A DNA stretch of 38,537 nucleotides from Nemertoderma westbladi (Eukaryota; Xenacoelomorpha; Nemertodermatida; Nemertodermatidae): NCBI GenBank assembly GCA_032718475.1, contig JAUCBJ010004501.1, positions 1-38,537 on the forward strand, read 5' to 3'. The notes under the pieces are model-generated. The model was given only the letters and a program-made list of their open reading frames with translations, searched no databases and was not told where the DNA came from. Positions within the stretch are counted from its first letter, which is position 1, and every line of letters begins with the position of its first letter. The translations under genes and the position numbers were made by a program. Shown piece after piece: positions 9,927-20,790 of the stretch.

Positions 9927-10160
9927 CTTGGTGTATTTGACGTTTGGCATGACTGGCTTGGCTTTATGCTATTATTACTTATAATTATTAATTATATTAA
10001 TTACATTATTACTTGGCTTTACACTATCCTCCTCAATGTACTTCAGATAGCTTTATTGGTATTTGATCTAATATACAACACAACCACAAAACCATTCTTT
10101 AATTGACACTGCTCTGGGATCCATATCAAAACCTAGACTTGATTTACATGAGTGAGATTG
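9922..10160 (+). repeat. Dispersed repeat X, copy 1, right part
   Basis: Continues repeat X after the Gypsy insertion. Landmarks shared with copy 2 (22150-22765) are GTGTATTTGAC, TATACAACACAACCAC.AAACCATTC and GACACT.CTCTGGG. The right limit is set by the return of LINE coding sequence near 10165. Confidence 0.55.
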
Positions 10161-10164
10161 ATTA

Positions 10165-11083
10165 GACATGGGCAGATATTACAATGTAATCACATGCACA
10201 AGAATCGTTGGGGGACTTCGAACTACGAAATTTACTCACTGAAGGTTGACGACTTCCAATGCCTTGGGTCATGGATGGAGAGCAGCAAAAAAGACATTAG
10301 ACATTAGTTAGAAAAGCAAAGGCATGGGTAGGTAGCTCTATAAAAAATGGATACCATCTGGAAATCAGACCTCTCCAGCCACCTGAAGGCCAAGTTCTTT
10401 CGAACCACAGTGGAAAGTGTACTTTTATACGGTGATGAGACCTGGGACACTGGCGAAATGATAGTTGCTACACAAGACTACTAAGGGCAGCCATAAATAT
10501 CAGATGGATGACAGACTCCGAGCTTTATGGTACAATACCACCTGTATCAACCACCCTCCGTGAACGCAGATTAAGATTCAGTGGGCACTGCTAGAGAAGA
10601 AAATATGACGTCATACCAGATCTACTTTTCTGGCAACAAACACAATGAATGCAAAGCCATGGAGGACCGGCTATAAAGTAAAGTAAAGTAAAAGCAAATT
10701 TTCTTTGGCCGCTAGGCCAGGGATTATGCACAAAGTCTGACGACTTATTTCCAGTGCGGTCCCCGCAGAACTTTACTCCCCAGAGGAAACTGCAGTACTC
10801 ATTTAGCTACCACTTAAGGATGCAAGGCAGAGATGCTCCCTGTCTGGTCGCTTTAAAGCATTCGTGCTGAAACGAAAACTGCCCTGGCCCATGTTAGGAT
10901 CGAACTCACGACCCACAGGAGATGTGAATTCAATGCAACCACTACACCAAGGTGGAACCAATAACATATATAGACCAGCTTGACAGGGATACTGGACTTG
11001 GGAGAAACGAAATTGCGACAACTATGGAGAATCGGGAAGCCTGGAAGGATCTCATTTCCACTGTCCAAGCTTGCTCGACCTAG
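10165..11083 (+). pseudogene. RTE-like LINE, C-terminal part, split by a SINE
   Basis: The translation, with frame changes, gives the post-palm region of a non-LTR reverse transcriptase: VDDFQCLGSWMESSKKDI (about 10245-10300), MDTIWKSDLSSHLKAKFFRT then TVESVLLYGDETW (about 10345-10445), RERRLRF.GH-like sequence (about 10560-10590), and, beyond the SINE at 10677-10967, IDQLDRDTGLGRNEIATTME then AWKDLISTVQAC to a TAG stop at 11081-11083. The class matches 3830-4255 upstream of the nested repeats. A TAG-rich run (11081-11092) follows the stop and may be the LINE tail. Stops near 10310, 10480 and 10595 make it non-functional. Confidence 0.8.
10677..10967 (-). mobile_element. tRNA-derived SINE inserted in the LINE
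   Basis: On the minus strand, a tRNA-like head has an A box TTGGTGTAGTGGTT (complement of 10937-10950) and a B box GAGTTCGATCCTA (complement of 10895-10907). A body of about 200 bp and a tail of ACTTT repeats (complement of 10677-10693) follow. Near the tail is a hairpin, TGGCC-GCTA-GGCCA (about 10709-10722 in plus). Removing the SINE restores the LINE reading between GGPAI and IDQLDRD, which supports insertion. Only a 4-bp ATAA flank match was found as a target duplication. It belongs to a different family from the 3222-3336 SINE. Confidence 0.8.
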
Positions 11084-11372
11084 TAGTAGTAGTATATTTT
11101 GAGAAAAAGAGTAGCAGTTACAAAATCGGATATAGAAAATCAATAAATTTTACAAAACCAAAACTTACGATTGTAGCCCTGAAGCTGCTGAACATTTACA
11201 TCTGTTTGATGACAATTGAGTGAAAGATAAAAAAGTAGTACAGAAAGTGATGGAAAATTCAAAAATTAAAAAGCTACAAACTGAGAAAAAAGAAGAAGAT
11301 ATACAGAATATCGGTTATATATACTGTTGTTCTTGTTTACCCAAATATTATGGGTATTTTTGGTTTGGTTTT
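11084..11372. other. Short AT-rich spacer, nothing recognised
   Basis: It lies between the end of the RTE-like LINE and the tail of the L2-type LINE. No motif or reading frame was recognised. Confidence 0.4.
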
Positions 11373-13500
11373 TAATAATAATAATATTTATTTATAACAC
11401 GCCCTATCAGTTAGTAAAAGTTGTTCAGGGCGCAATGATAAAAACAAACTATAGTATCTTAAAAATATATATATAGTTAGTACAATAAAAATAAGTTTTG
11501 AGTAAACTTAATTTTGGAACAGTGAAATAAAAAATTAAAATAAAGATTAGTCTGTAGAATACTCCAATCGAAACAGGTGGGTTTTTAGACGAGAGTTAAA
11601 CGTTTCGACCGTCGTGGCATTCCGCACATGTAGTGGAAGCGAATTCCAGATAGTTGGTGCAGCAACCGAAAAGGAACGTTTACCATAGTGCTCCATCCTG
11701 TACCGGGGTACAGTAAGTAGCCCAGCACTGCCTGATCTCAATGCACGGATTGGAATGTATTGGACAAGTAGATTGCATAAGTATTGCGGAGCCAGCCCGT
11801 GTAAACACTTAAACGTTAGTGATGCTATTTTATAATTTATTCGGCGGCGTACAGGTAACCAATGAAGTTCACGCAGTACTGGCGTTATGTGATCCCGTTT
11901 ACGTGTATTCGTCAGCATCCTCGCTGCACAATTCTGCACGTATTGTAGTCTTGCAATGTATTTCGCAGGCAACCCATAATATAGTGAATTAAACGCGTCT
12001 AGTTTACTGGATATAAGCGCATGAATAAGAATTTCGAGCAGTTTATTTCCAAAATAACGCTTTACTTTCGACAGACTACGCAAATGGTAGAACGCGTCTC
12101 TGACAGTGATAGCGATCTGTTTGGAATTCATCATATAACAATCCATTTGATACCCCAGACTACGTGCACCAGATTTGCATTCAACGGTATCAACACCAAC
12201 TCGAACCTGATGTAGGTTTAAGTCCGGGTTGAAGCGGGACTGCAAGACCAATATTTCAGTTTTATCTGTATTGAGTTTCAGGAAATGTTTTCTCATCCAT
12301 GCATTCACATCTTCGAGACATTTTTCTGTTATAGTTACCGCATGATTTATATCTGCAGGCTTAAAGGCGATATATATTTGGGTGTCGTCCGCATATAGAT
12401 GGTATTTAAGGCCATGTTTAATTATCATGGAGGACAACGATCGCGTGTAGATACTGAATAATACCGGCCCCAATACAGATCCCTGTGGTAATCCAAACTT
12501 AAGTTTTTTCATATCTGAATAAACATCACCTATACGGACCTGTTGTTTCCTATCCCCCAAGTAAGATCGGAACCATTCAAGTGCCAGACCATCAATCTTT
12601 AATTCCGACCGTAGGATATCTAAGATTTTTGAATGCTCCACCGTGTCAAAGGCGGCACTCAGATTTAACATAATCATTAAGACTGCGGATCCATCATCAA
12701 TGTCACATAAGATACTGTCAGTTACTGCTAACATCGCTGTTTCTGTTCCATGGTATTTACGATAGGCACTTTGCAATGGTTCGTGTAAGTTATTCAGATT
12801 GAGATGACTAATTAGTTGGTCAGCTACCACCTTTTCTGTAAGTTTCGCAATATATCTCAGATTCGATATCGGTCTGAAATTTTTAAAGATTTCAGGATTG
12901 AGTCGAGCTTTCTTCAATACTGGTGTCAGAATAGCCTCCTTAAATAATGTTGGTACTACTGCCGTTGCTATCGTTAGGTTTATCATCAGAGTTATGACAA
13001 CAAGGAGGGGTCCCAGGCACATTTTCAATATCCTTGTTGAGATGGGATCATTGGGGCCCGATTTCGAGTTACCATCATCTATTAGTTTCTTAACATCGTC
13101 CTCGCTTACTGGATTAAATTGACTCATGTTTACCGTATCATTACCATCCTTTAATTTACCTTTTTCAGTGGGAATGCCGTCATCGCAAGATGTTGCGAAT
13201 CCGAGGTTGGTATCATCATTGTTCCTATTGTTCATGTTCGTGGATATATCTGTGGGTCCAATTTCAATATCAATATTGCCCGTTACATTATCATCGTTAT
13301 CCTCATTCACTTCACTCCGGATACCAGCTATTTTCTGTTCAAAGTAATTAGAAAATTCATTCGCCAGATCTGTCGGTGAATCATGTGCTGGAAGCCGAGT
13401 CTCAGTCCGACGATATAATACCTTATTAGCAACCGCGAATAATGTTCTTGTATCCCCCTTATTGTTAGTCATCCCCCTTTTTGTGGTTATTCTTTGAAAA
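11373..13500 (-). mobile_element. 5'-truncated L2/CR1-type LINE with ATT tail
   Basis: The coding part (11547-13472) is followed on the minus strand by a 3' UTR with TTGCGCCCTGAACAAC (complement near 11419-11436), GGGCGTGTTATAAATAAAT (complement near 11390-11408) and an (ATT)n tail at 11373-11385. A GCGC...TATAAATAAA end with a short microsatellite tail is characteristic of L2-clade LINEs. No apurinic endonuclease domain precedes the RT, so the copy is 5'-truncated near 13500. An in-frame stop lies just upstream of the first Met. Confidence 0.85.
11547..13472 (-). pseudogene. L2/CR1-type LINE ORF2 RT domain, 641 codons, catalytic Asp lost
   Basis: One uninterrupted frame covers the region before the RT, the whole RT and the C-terminus. 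Landmarks: PVSEDDVKKLIDDGNSKSGP (121-140), NFRPISNL (198-205), QSAYRKYHGTETAM (234-247), motif A MLNLSAAFDTVEH (268-280), LPQGSVLGPVLFSIYT (328-343), motif C YADDTQIY (360-367), and the C-terminal LHWLPVRRRINYKI and SFSVAAPTIWNSLPLHVRN blocks typical of L2/CR1. Motif A normally begins with Asp; here residue 270 is Asn (codon at 12663-12665), which should abolish polymerase activity. No frameshift or stop lies within the frame, unusual for this window. Full ORF2 is about 900-1000 residues with an N-terminal endonuclease, so this is a truncated copy. Confidence 0.88.
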
Positions 13501-14695
13501 TTTCGTAATTATTCGAAAATTTCACTTTCATTTGGGGTAATGGTTCCATCCCCTTAACTTTACAGTCCTCGGGAAGTATCTGATCTTATTAGCATGCGGT
13601 CTAAAGATGTTGTTCTTGGGCATGTGGAAGACTTCTGATGCCTGGAATACGTATGTAAGGGGCATTTGCAGCATTGAATGGTGCATTGAAGATTTGGAAT
13701 TTACATAGAATACATTGAAAACTTAAGTTTCAATTATGTAGAGCAGATGTTAGAACCAGTATATTACTATATGGGAGGGAGTCTTAATGGAACATACACA
13801 ATAATACTACATCGTGCTTGCAGTTTATTTATGTACCGAGCGAGCACACAAACAAGGGTCTTTAATGCTGAAAAGTGACCTTTGCAAGCAATGATGTATG
13901 TAATTTTGTTACATTAGGTCAACTTACCAGCGTTCGTTATGTGAAGAAAGGATTTTATGGATGCTCATTTAAACATTTAAATATTTATGGCGATTTTAAA
14001 TAGCAGATACGACCAATTTTACCCGGTTGCTATGGAAAAGTCACCATGTTGCTAGGGAAGTAGTCTATATTTTTGGTATCAGATTAATCTACGCATTTTT
14101 TTTTACATATATAGTCACAGTTTCATACTTTTGTCCAGCAATTAGCGATTATGCTATTTTTAGCCTTAAGCGACCCCACTACGATTCCCTTGAGAATCAG
14201 CCTTGACCTTGACGTTGTTGGTCAGCTTTTTAGTCCAGAGAGTACATTCGTTAAATGTTGATGGCTTGCCAGGCTTCAACAGATTTCCTACTTTCATCAT
14301 CAACATAGGCCTATATTGTATTGTCTGCAGTCTAGAAATCTAGTTGGGGAGCTACTGTATGTTAATTTAGTGGTTAGCAACAAACCACCTTCACAAAGCA
14401 AACCGCAAATTATATGAAACTGCATATTTAATATCAATAACTATGGTGCTTTCACACATCATAATAAGAAATCATTAGTATTAATCAATGATAATTTATT
14501 CGAGAATAAATTAACTTGCAAGTTTCGTATTCAGTTTGGAAGGAAAACTTATCATTTAGTTGACAGAACCACGCTATCCTCAATTCAGCTTTAAAATGAG
14601 CTTTTGTAGAGATCTCTACACTCAGTGCAGTGGCTGCAACGTTGTAGCGGATAGAGGACCTCTTGTAAATAAATAATTTGGTTGTCAACCCATTG
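13501..14695. other. Unassigned DNA between LINE copies
   Basis: No convincing gene. Open frames here are short and without recognisable domains. No terminal repeats were found. Confidence 0.4.
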
Positions 14696-14699
14696 CGAT

Positions 14700-15012
14700 A
14701 GTTATGTGTACTTGGGGATGCCGTTTACGTCGGATGGGAAGGTATCAAGTCTCTATGCATCAGCTGCGATGTGAAGAGATAGTAAATAAATCTAGTATTT
14801 TTGCGACGGTAAACGCGAGCCTCCCATTTTTCTTAAATAAACGCGTCTTTAATGCGGCTGTAATATCGCGATTGTTATATGGGTCTGAAGCTTGGTTAAT
14901 AAAAAATACTTTACAACTAGACAATTTTTATTTTAGCAAGTCGTTAGACTTGATTACTGTAAGAAAAAAATGGAAATGGATTTCTATGGGTACTTGTGAA
15001 ATCGCGGTTTAA
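14700..15012 (+). pseudogene. LINE reverse transcriptase C-terminal fragment
   Basis: A first frame reads VYLGMPFTSDGKVSSLYAS (about 14705-14760). After a frame change, RCEEIVNKSSIFATVNASLP and NKRVFNAAVISRLLYGSEAW (about 14765-14900) follow. The YLG..F..DG start, the KR.VF.AA...LLYG.E.W block and the surrounding spacing are those of the region just after the palm of non-LTR reverse transcriptases. The sequence differs clearly from the RTE-like copy at 10165, so it is another LINE family. It is truncated at both ends and frameshifted. Confidence 0.7.
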
Positions 15013-16738
15013 ATTGAAACATCTCAACTTGTTTTATTTCGAAAAATAGCCCCAAAACAAGAAAATTGCCATAGGCGCAATGATAAAACACCAGCTGGCA
15101 CTCATGAAAAATGTATAGAGATAGCCTGGTAATGCATTCAATAGGAAGGGCCAACTAACAAAGAAGTACTTTCTGTGCCAAGTATTATCACTCTACTCTA
15201 CAACCCAGACAGTAAGCAAACTGGTTTAGCTGGCTATTACAGTCTCAGCTGAATAACCCTTCCCAATGCATCCTTGCTATGTTAATTAATTGGCCTGCAA
15301 GCGAAATGACTGTTAGTTACACAGTGTGTTGGCTACACAGTGTATTGTACTATGCTCTCAGCGAATTATTGTTTTATTTGGAAATCTTTGTGCCAACATT
15401 AATACTGTGGAGGCTGTATGCTTATAAGGCTGAATGTTTACTCAGCCTCATAATGATTCTCCAATAGGCTAACATTATAGTTTGAAATATATTTAAATCT
15501 GTTATAATAATAATATAATTGTTGTATTTAATTAATGTCGCGGCTTACATTGAACAGTGTAAATTGTTAATCGCGGTTTACATTGAAACAACACAACTTG
15601 TTTTATTTATTACAAAAATAAGAACGAATTTGTTTTATCACTTCTTGTGCGCGATTGTATTGAATTCATGACAACTGCTGTTGTTATTATTAATCAATTG
15701 ACACCTCGACTCCTCTCTGACAACTCTATCCGATAGAACAAAATAATTATTTCGCTAACTGCTCTCCAACTTCTATAATCACAACAGCTTTTATAATTCA
15801 TTAGATGATTACAACATAATAATTACAGTTTGAAGTTTTCTAGAAAATTTTTCGTACACCACCTGGACTACCCTCACACTAATTTATTATCAGACAGAAC
15901 AAAAAGCTTTTCCTTGACTCGCACTGTCTCCTACGACTTGCTTCACGGGCCGCTAGGCCCGTCTCTAGTTGTAAGATGGTTAAAAATTTACTCTGTGTGA
16001 GATGTCAAACGCCGACAGATGTTTTTATCTTGAAGAATTAGGTGCACCAAATCTTAAGTATTTAATTAGTAGTGCTAGAAAACGATATATGTGTAAGAAA
16101 TATATTATCGTTTCATAAAGTCTGAATTGTGCAAATTGGTGAGAACGCCTAAAACACCTAACACTAAACTAAAACCAAAACGCATCACATCAGTGGTTCC
16201 AACAAGTGGGGTAAAATGAATCCGCTTGTCCTCACATACCTCTCTATAGTGCGCTTTCTTTGTATTTACCCCCTGTTGCAGGATAGACTGGTGGAGCGTT
16301 TGGCTGATGAATAATAGGGAGCGTCAGCGTTAATAATCCCAACATTGAAAGCCGCTCCCCTCTGATCCACCCAAACGACCCGAGTAACCTAATCTGCCCA
16401 GACCCCACTTTTCGCATATCCCTCATCATCAAGATACCCCCCACTTATCGCATATCCCATCATAATTATTTGTGAATTTGGTTTACATATTTATAGTTAA
16501 TGTCCCACACCAGTAGGTGGTCGAGAATTAGTAGAGAAAACCGTGTTTGTGTATGTGATGACATAACAGTTCAGACAGAAGGACATGTATTACTTAATCG
16601 CCCTTTAACGGGGGAACTTTAAACAATAGCCCCTTAAAATTTTACTCCTTGTCTTCGCTAATGGGCATGGAAGATTACTACAAACTTTAAAAATACATAA
16701 CTGAGGTACTAAAAATATATACGTAGGTAGATGAAACT
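15013..16738. other. Unassigned AT-rich DNA with a spaced direct repeat and a hairpin
   Basis: No gene was recognised. A ~40-bp imperfect direct repeat, with cores ATCGCGGTTTA.ATTGAAACA and CAACTTGTTTTATTT, occurs near 15000-15040 and 15571-15610. A GC-rich perfect hairpin, ACGGGCC-GCTA-GGCCCGT, lies near 15946-15963. Neither was tied to a known element. Confidence 0.45.
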
Positions 16739-16739
16739 C

Positions 16740-17150
16740 TATTTAATAATTTAATAAAATAGTATTTATTAATAATTTAATAAAATAGCATTTATTAATA
16801 ATTTAATAAAATAGTATTTATTAATAATTTAATAAAATAGTATTTATTAATAATTTAATAAAATAGTATTTATTAATAATTTAATAAAATAGTATTTATT
16901 AATAATTTAATAAAATAGTATTTATTAATAATTTAATAAAATAGTATTTATTAATAATTTAATAAAATAGTATTTATTAATAATTTAATAAAATAGTATT
17001 TATTAATAATTTAATAAAATAGTATTTATTAATAATTTAATAAAATAGTATTTATTAATAATTTAATAAAATAGTATTTATTAATAATTTAATAAAATAG
17101 TATTTATTAATAATTTAATAAAATAGTATTTACTAATAATTTAATAATAG
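16740..17150. repeat. 26-bp AT-only-rich minisatellite, about 16 copies
   Basis: The unit is TATTTATTAATAATTTAATA plus AAATAG, repeated with almost no variation; one AGCATTT variant is near 16788 and the last copies are degenerate. Each unit contains the inverted repeat TTTATTAA-TAAT-TTAATAAA (8-bp arms, 4-nt loop). The array should unwind easily or extrude cruciforms. High copy identity suggests recent amplification. Confidence 0.93.
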
Positions 17151-17395
17151 TATTAGTATATTGAATTATGATTTTCTTTTGATTATTTTCTCTATAATCT
17201 AATCTAATCTATTTTCTCTGATTATGATGTGATATTGTGATTGTATTGTCTGATTATGATGTGATATTGTGATTGTTATGGGTTTCCTTATTTTTCGTGA
17301 CGAACTGTTCCATTGCTTTTTTTTGATACTTAATATCAACAAAGTGTCGGCCGAAGCAGGAAGCTTCCCGAAGTCCTCTTTCTATAGCTGCAAGC

Positions 17396-19332
17396 AGAAG
17401 GTAGGGATGGGCGCTACTCCTATCTGCTACACGAAGGTAGGGGGTGGGCACTACTCCTATCTGCTACCCGAAGGTAGGGGTGTGCGCTACTCCTATCTGC
17501 TACCCGAAGGTAGGGGTGGGCATTACTCCTATCTGCTACCCGAAGGTAGAGGTGGGCGGTACTACCATCTGCTACACGAAGGTAGGGGTGGGCGCTACTC
17601 CTATCTGCTACCCAAAGGTAGGGGTGGGCGCTACTCCTATCTGCTACCCGAGGGTAGGGGTGGGCGCTACTCCTATCTGCTACCCGAAGGTAGGGGTGGG
17701 CGCTACTCCTATCTGCTACCCGAAGGTAGGGGTGAGCGCTACTCCTATCTGCTACCCGAAGGTAGAGGTGGGCGGTACTACCATCTGCTACACGAAGGTA
17801 GGGGTGGGCGCTACTCCTATCTGCTACCCGAGGGTAGGGGTGGGCGCTACTCCTATCTGCTACCCGAAGGTAGGGGTGGGCGCTACTCCTATCTGCTACC
17901 CGAGGGTAGGGGTGGGCGCTACTCCTATCTGCTACCCGAAGGTAGGGGTGAGCGCTACTCCTATCTGCTACCCGAAGGTAGGGGTGGGCGCTACTCCTAT
18001 CTGCTACCCGAGGGTAGGGGTGGGCGCTACTCCTATCTGCTACCCGAAGGTAGGGGTGAGCGCTACTCCTATCTGCTACCCGAAGGTAGAGGTGGGCGGT
18101 ACTACCATCTGCTACACGAAGGTAGGGGTTGGGCACTACTCCTATCTGCTACCCGAAGGTAGTGGTGGTCGCTACTCCTATCTGCTACCCGAGGGTAGGG
18201 GTGGGCGCTACTCCTATCTGCTACCCGAAGGTAGGGGTGGGCACTACTCCTATCTGTTACCCAAAGGTAGGGGTGGGCGCTACTCCTATCTGCTACCCGA
18301 ATGTAGGGGTGGGCACTACTCCTATCTGCTACCCGAAGGTAGGGGTGGGCGCTACTCCTATCTGCTACCCGAAGGTTGGGGTGGGCGCTACTCCTATCTG
18401 CTACCCGAAGGTAGGGGTGGGCGCTACTCCTATCTGCTACCCGAAGGTAGTTTGGGCGCTACTCATATCTGCTACCCGAAGGTTGGGGTGGGCGCTACTC
18501 CTATCTGCTACCCGAAGGTAGGGGTGGGCGCTACTCCTATCTGCTACCCAAAGGTAGGGGTGGGCGCTACTCCTATCTGCTACCCGAAGGTATGGGTGAG
18601 CGCTACTCCTATCTGCTACCCAAAGGTAGGGGTGGGCGCTACTCCTATCTGCTATCCGAGGGTAGGGGTGGGCGCTACTCCTATCTGCTACCCGAAGGTA
18701 GGGGTGGGCGCTACTCCTATCTGCTACCCGAAGGTAGGGGTGGGCGCTAATCCTATCTGCTACCCGAAGGTAGGGGTGGGCGCTACTCCTATCTGCTCCC
18801 GAAGGTAGGGGTGGGTGCTACTCCTATCTGCTACCCGAAGGTAGGGGTGGGCGCTACTCCTATCTGCTCCCGAAGGTAGGGGTGGGCGCTACTCCTATCT
18901 GCTACCCGAAGGTAGGGGTGGGCGGTACTACCATCTGCTACACGAAGGTAGGGGGTGGGCACTACTCCTATCTGCTACCCGAAGGTAGGGGTGGGTGCTA
19001 CTCCTATCTGCTACCCAAAGCTAGGGGTGGGCGCTACTCCTATCTGCTACCCGAAGGTAGGGGTGGGCGCTACTCCTATCTGCTACCCAAAGGTAGGGGT
19101 GGGCGCTACTCCTATCTGCTACCCGAAGGTTGGGGTGGGCGCTACTCCTATCTGCTACCCGAAGGTAGGGGTGGGCGCTACTCCTATCTGCTACCCAAAG
19201 GTAGGGGTGGGCGCTACTCCTATCTGCTACCCGAAGGTAGGGGTGGGCGCTACTCCTATCTGCTACCCGAAGGTTGGGGTGGGCGCTACTCCTATCTGCT
19301 ACCCGAAGGTAGGGGTGGGCGCTACTCCTATC
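17396..19332. repeat. 36-bp minisatellite, about 54 copies
   Basis: The unit is GCTACTCCTATCTGCTACCC followed by GAAGGTAGGGGTGGGC. Because 36 is divisible by 3 and the unit lacks stops, long open frames appear on both strands; they are by-products. Each unit holds CTACC-CGAA-GGTAG, a 5-bp stem with a CGAA loop. A distinct variant, CGGTACTACCATCTGCTACA, recurs at 17557, 17773, 18097 and 18913. The first gaps are 216 and 324 bp, exact multiples of 36, showing block-wise duplication. One-base unit losses near 18797 and 18870 shift the frame. Confidence 0.95.
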
Positions 19333-19414
19333 CAAGTTTTACTCCCAGTAATGCAATTGGTCCTCATTTTATCGAACCCTAATGGGATGAACAAATGTTG
19401 GCTTAAATTTTGAC

Positions 19415-19495
19415 TGAGTGGATCCTGGTGGGGCTCGAACATACAACCTTACATAGATTGTAAGGTCAGCGCTCAACGGGTCAACCATTACGGAA
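19415..19495 (-). repeat. tRNA-like SINE head, degraded
   Basis: On the minus strand, an A-box-like TTGACCCGTTGAGCG (complement of 19470-19484), a CTTAC...GTAAG anticodon-type stem and a B-box-like ATGTTCGAGCCCC (complement of 19430-19442) occur in tRNA order and spacing. The T stem is mismatched, so it is a SINE head or tRNA pseudogene. No second copy was found in the window. Confidence 0.55.
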
Positions 19496-20790
19496 TGTTC
19501 CCAGATCGGTGATGGATGGTAACGAAGCATTGGATTGTTTTGAATAAAATATTCATAATTGATTATATATGTGGATACTGCACTAGCCTTGAAGATGAGA
19601 AAAATGTCGCGAAAGTCATGGGGGATAGGAAGTTGTGGCGAAGCAATTTTCTTGATAAGCCGGCATGGCATTATTAATGCACGCTGCATTGGAGCATAAC
19701 AATTGTTGTTTGCATGGTGGTGGCAACAATATTTTTGTTAAGACAGCAAAATAGCATCTCATTGTGCACCTGCAATGCAGCAGGCTGATTAAAGTAGTAG
19801 TAGATATGTAAAATATATGCTTTATATAAATAAATATCAAGTTATATATTAGATATTAAATGTATAAGAAAATAAATGTCAATAAAGCAAAACACACACA
19901 AAATACACATAAAGTATACAATATTTAGATACATATATAGTATATGTTATTTGCCTGGGAATGCAGCCCCGAAAAAGCCGCCCCAAGTCAATGAGTCAAC
20001 CCAGTTTAGGTAATTAGTGTCATTGAGAAAAATATGAAGGAAAGATAATGGTTTGCCCAGAATATTGGCATACCATAGCGCAATGTCGTTAATGAAATAA
20101 TTCTCCCAGGGAGAAATGACTGTTTAGCTATAGTTTAGCATCATGATTGCTACGGTACGGCTGGGTTTTGGCTATTATTACCGGTAGATATTAGTCAATG
20201 CGAAGTATACTTGCAATATATTCCCGTTTTTTCAAATCAAATACTTTATCGTAAATACAAACTTTGTCTGAAGCTGACATTTTAACTATCTGAAAGGTAG
20301 ATAATCTACCTTGGGAATTATCTCAAGCGTTTTAATCCTCACTCTACAATCGAACTCGGATTTTCATTAATAAACAAACTAATTTCATGGAAAAGATTTC
20401 TGTATAGAGAAAATAAATGTGAGTTATCCTTTGAAATCCTTACACTAAAGACCATCGCTAAAAAAAGATAGCTAAAAGGTATGATAAAGTTCTGGTGAAA
20501 AGACACTCATCTGCAAATTTACAGGGGAGAGTCAATCGATTAGTATGTTGATATTAGTTTCAGTTTCAGCCCAGGCAAGGCAATCGATCAAAATGCTGAC
20601 TGCGAAGAAAAGCCAACAACCAAGGTGAAGGCAGAATCTCCAGCTCAGAGCGCCTCAATGGTTGAATATATACAAATTCGCGACATTTCCTTTGTCAATG
20701 TCAAATAGCATCAAGACCAATCATTCATTACTTCGTCAGAGGCATTCCTAAACTAAGAGAGCCAAACAGGAAATGAGAGTGGAGTAAGTT
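19496..20790. other. Unassigned DNA between two minisatellites
   Basis: No domain, terminal repeat or RNA gene was recognised. Short open frames here lack any family signature. Confidence 0.4.

Noticed and set aside
17396-19332. CRISPR-like array
   Set aside because: Units are contiguous with no unique spacers, and the context is an animal genome. It is a minisatellite.
17269-19413. Long repetitive proteins (297, 454, 238, 166 residues)
   Set aside because: They exist only because a 36-bp unit lacks stops. Both strands and several frames are equally open, and there is no signal peptide, splice structure or codon bias to favour one.
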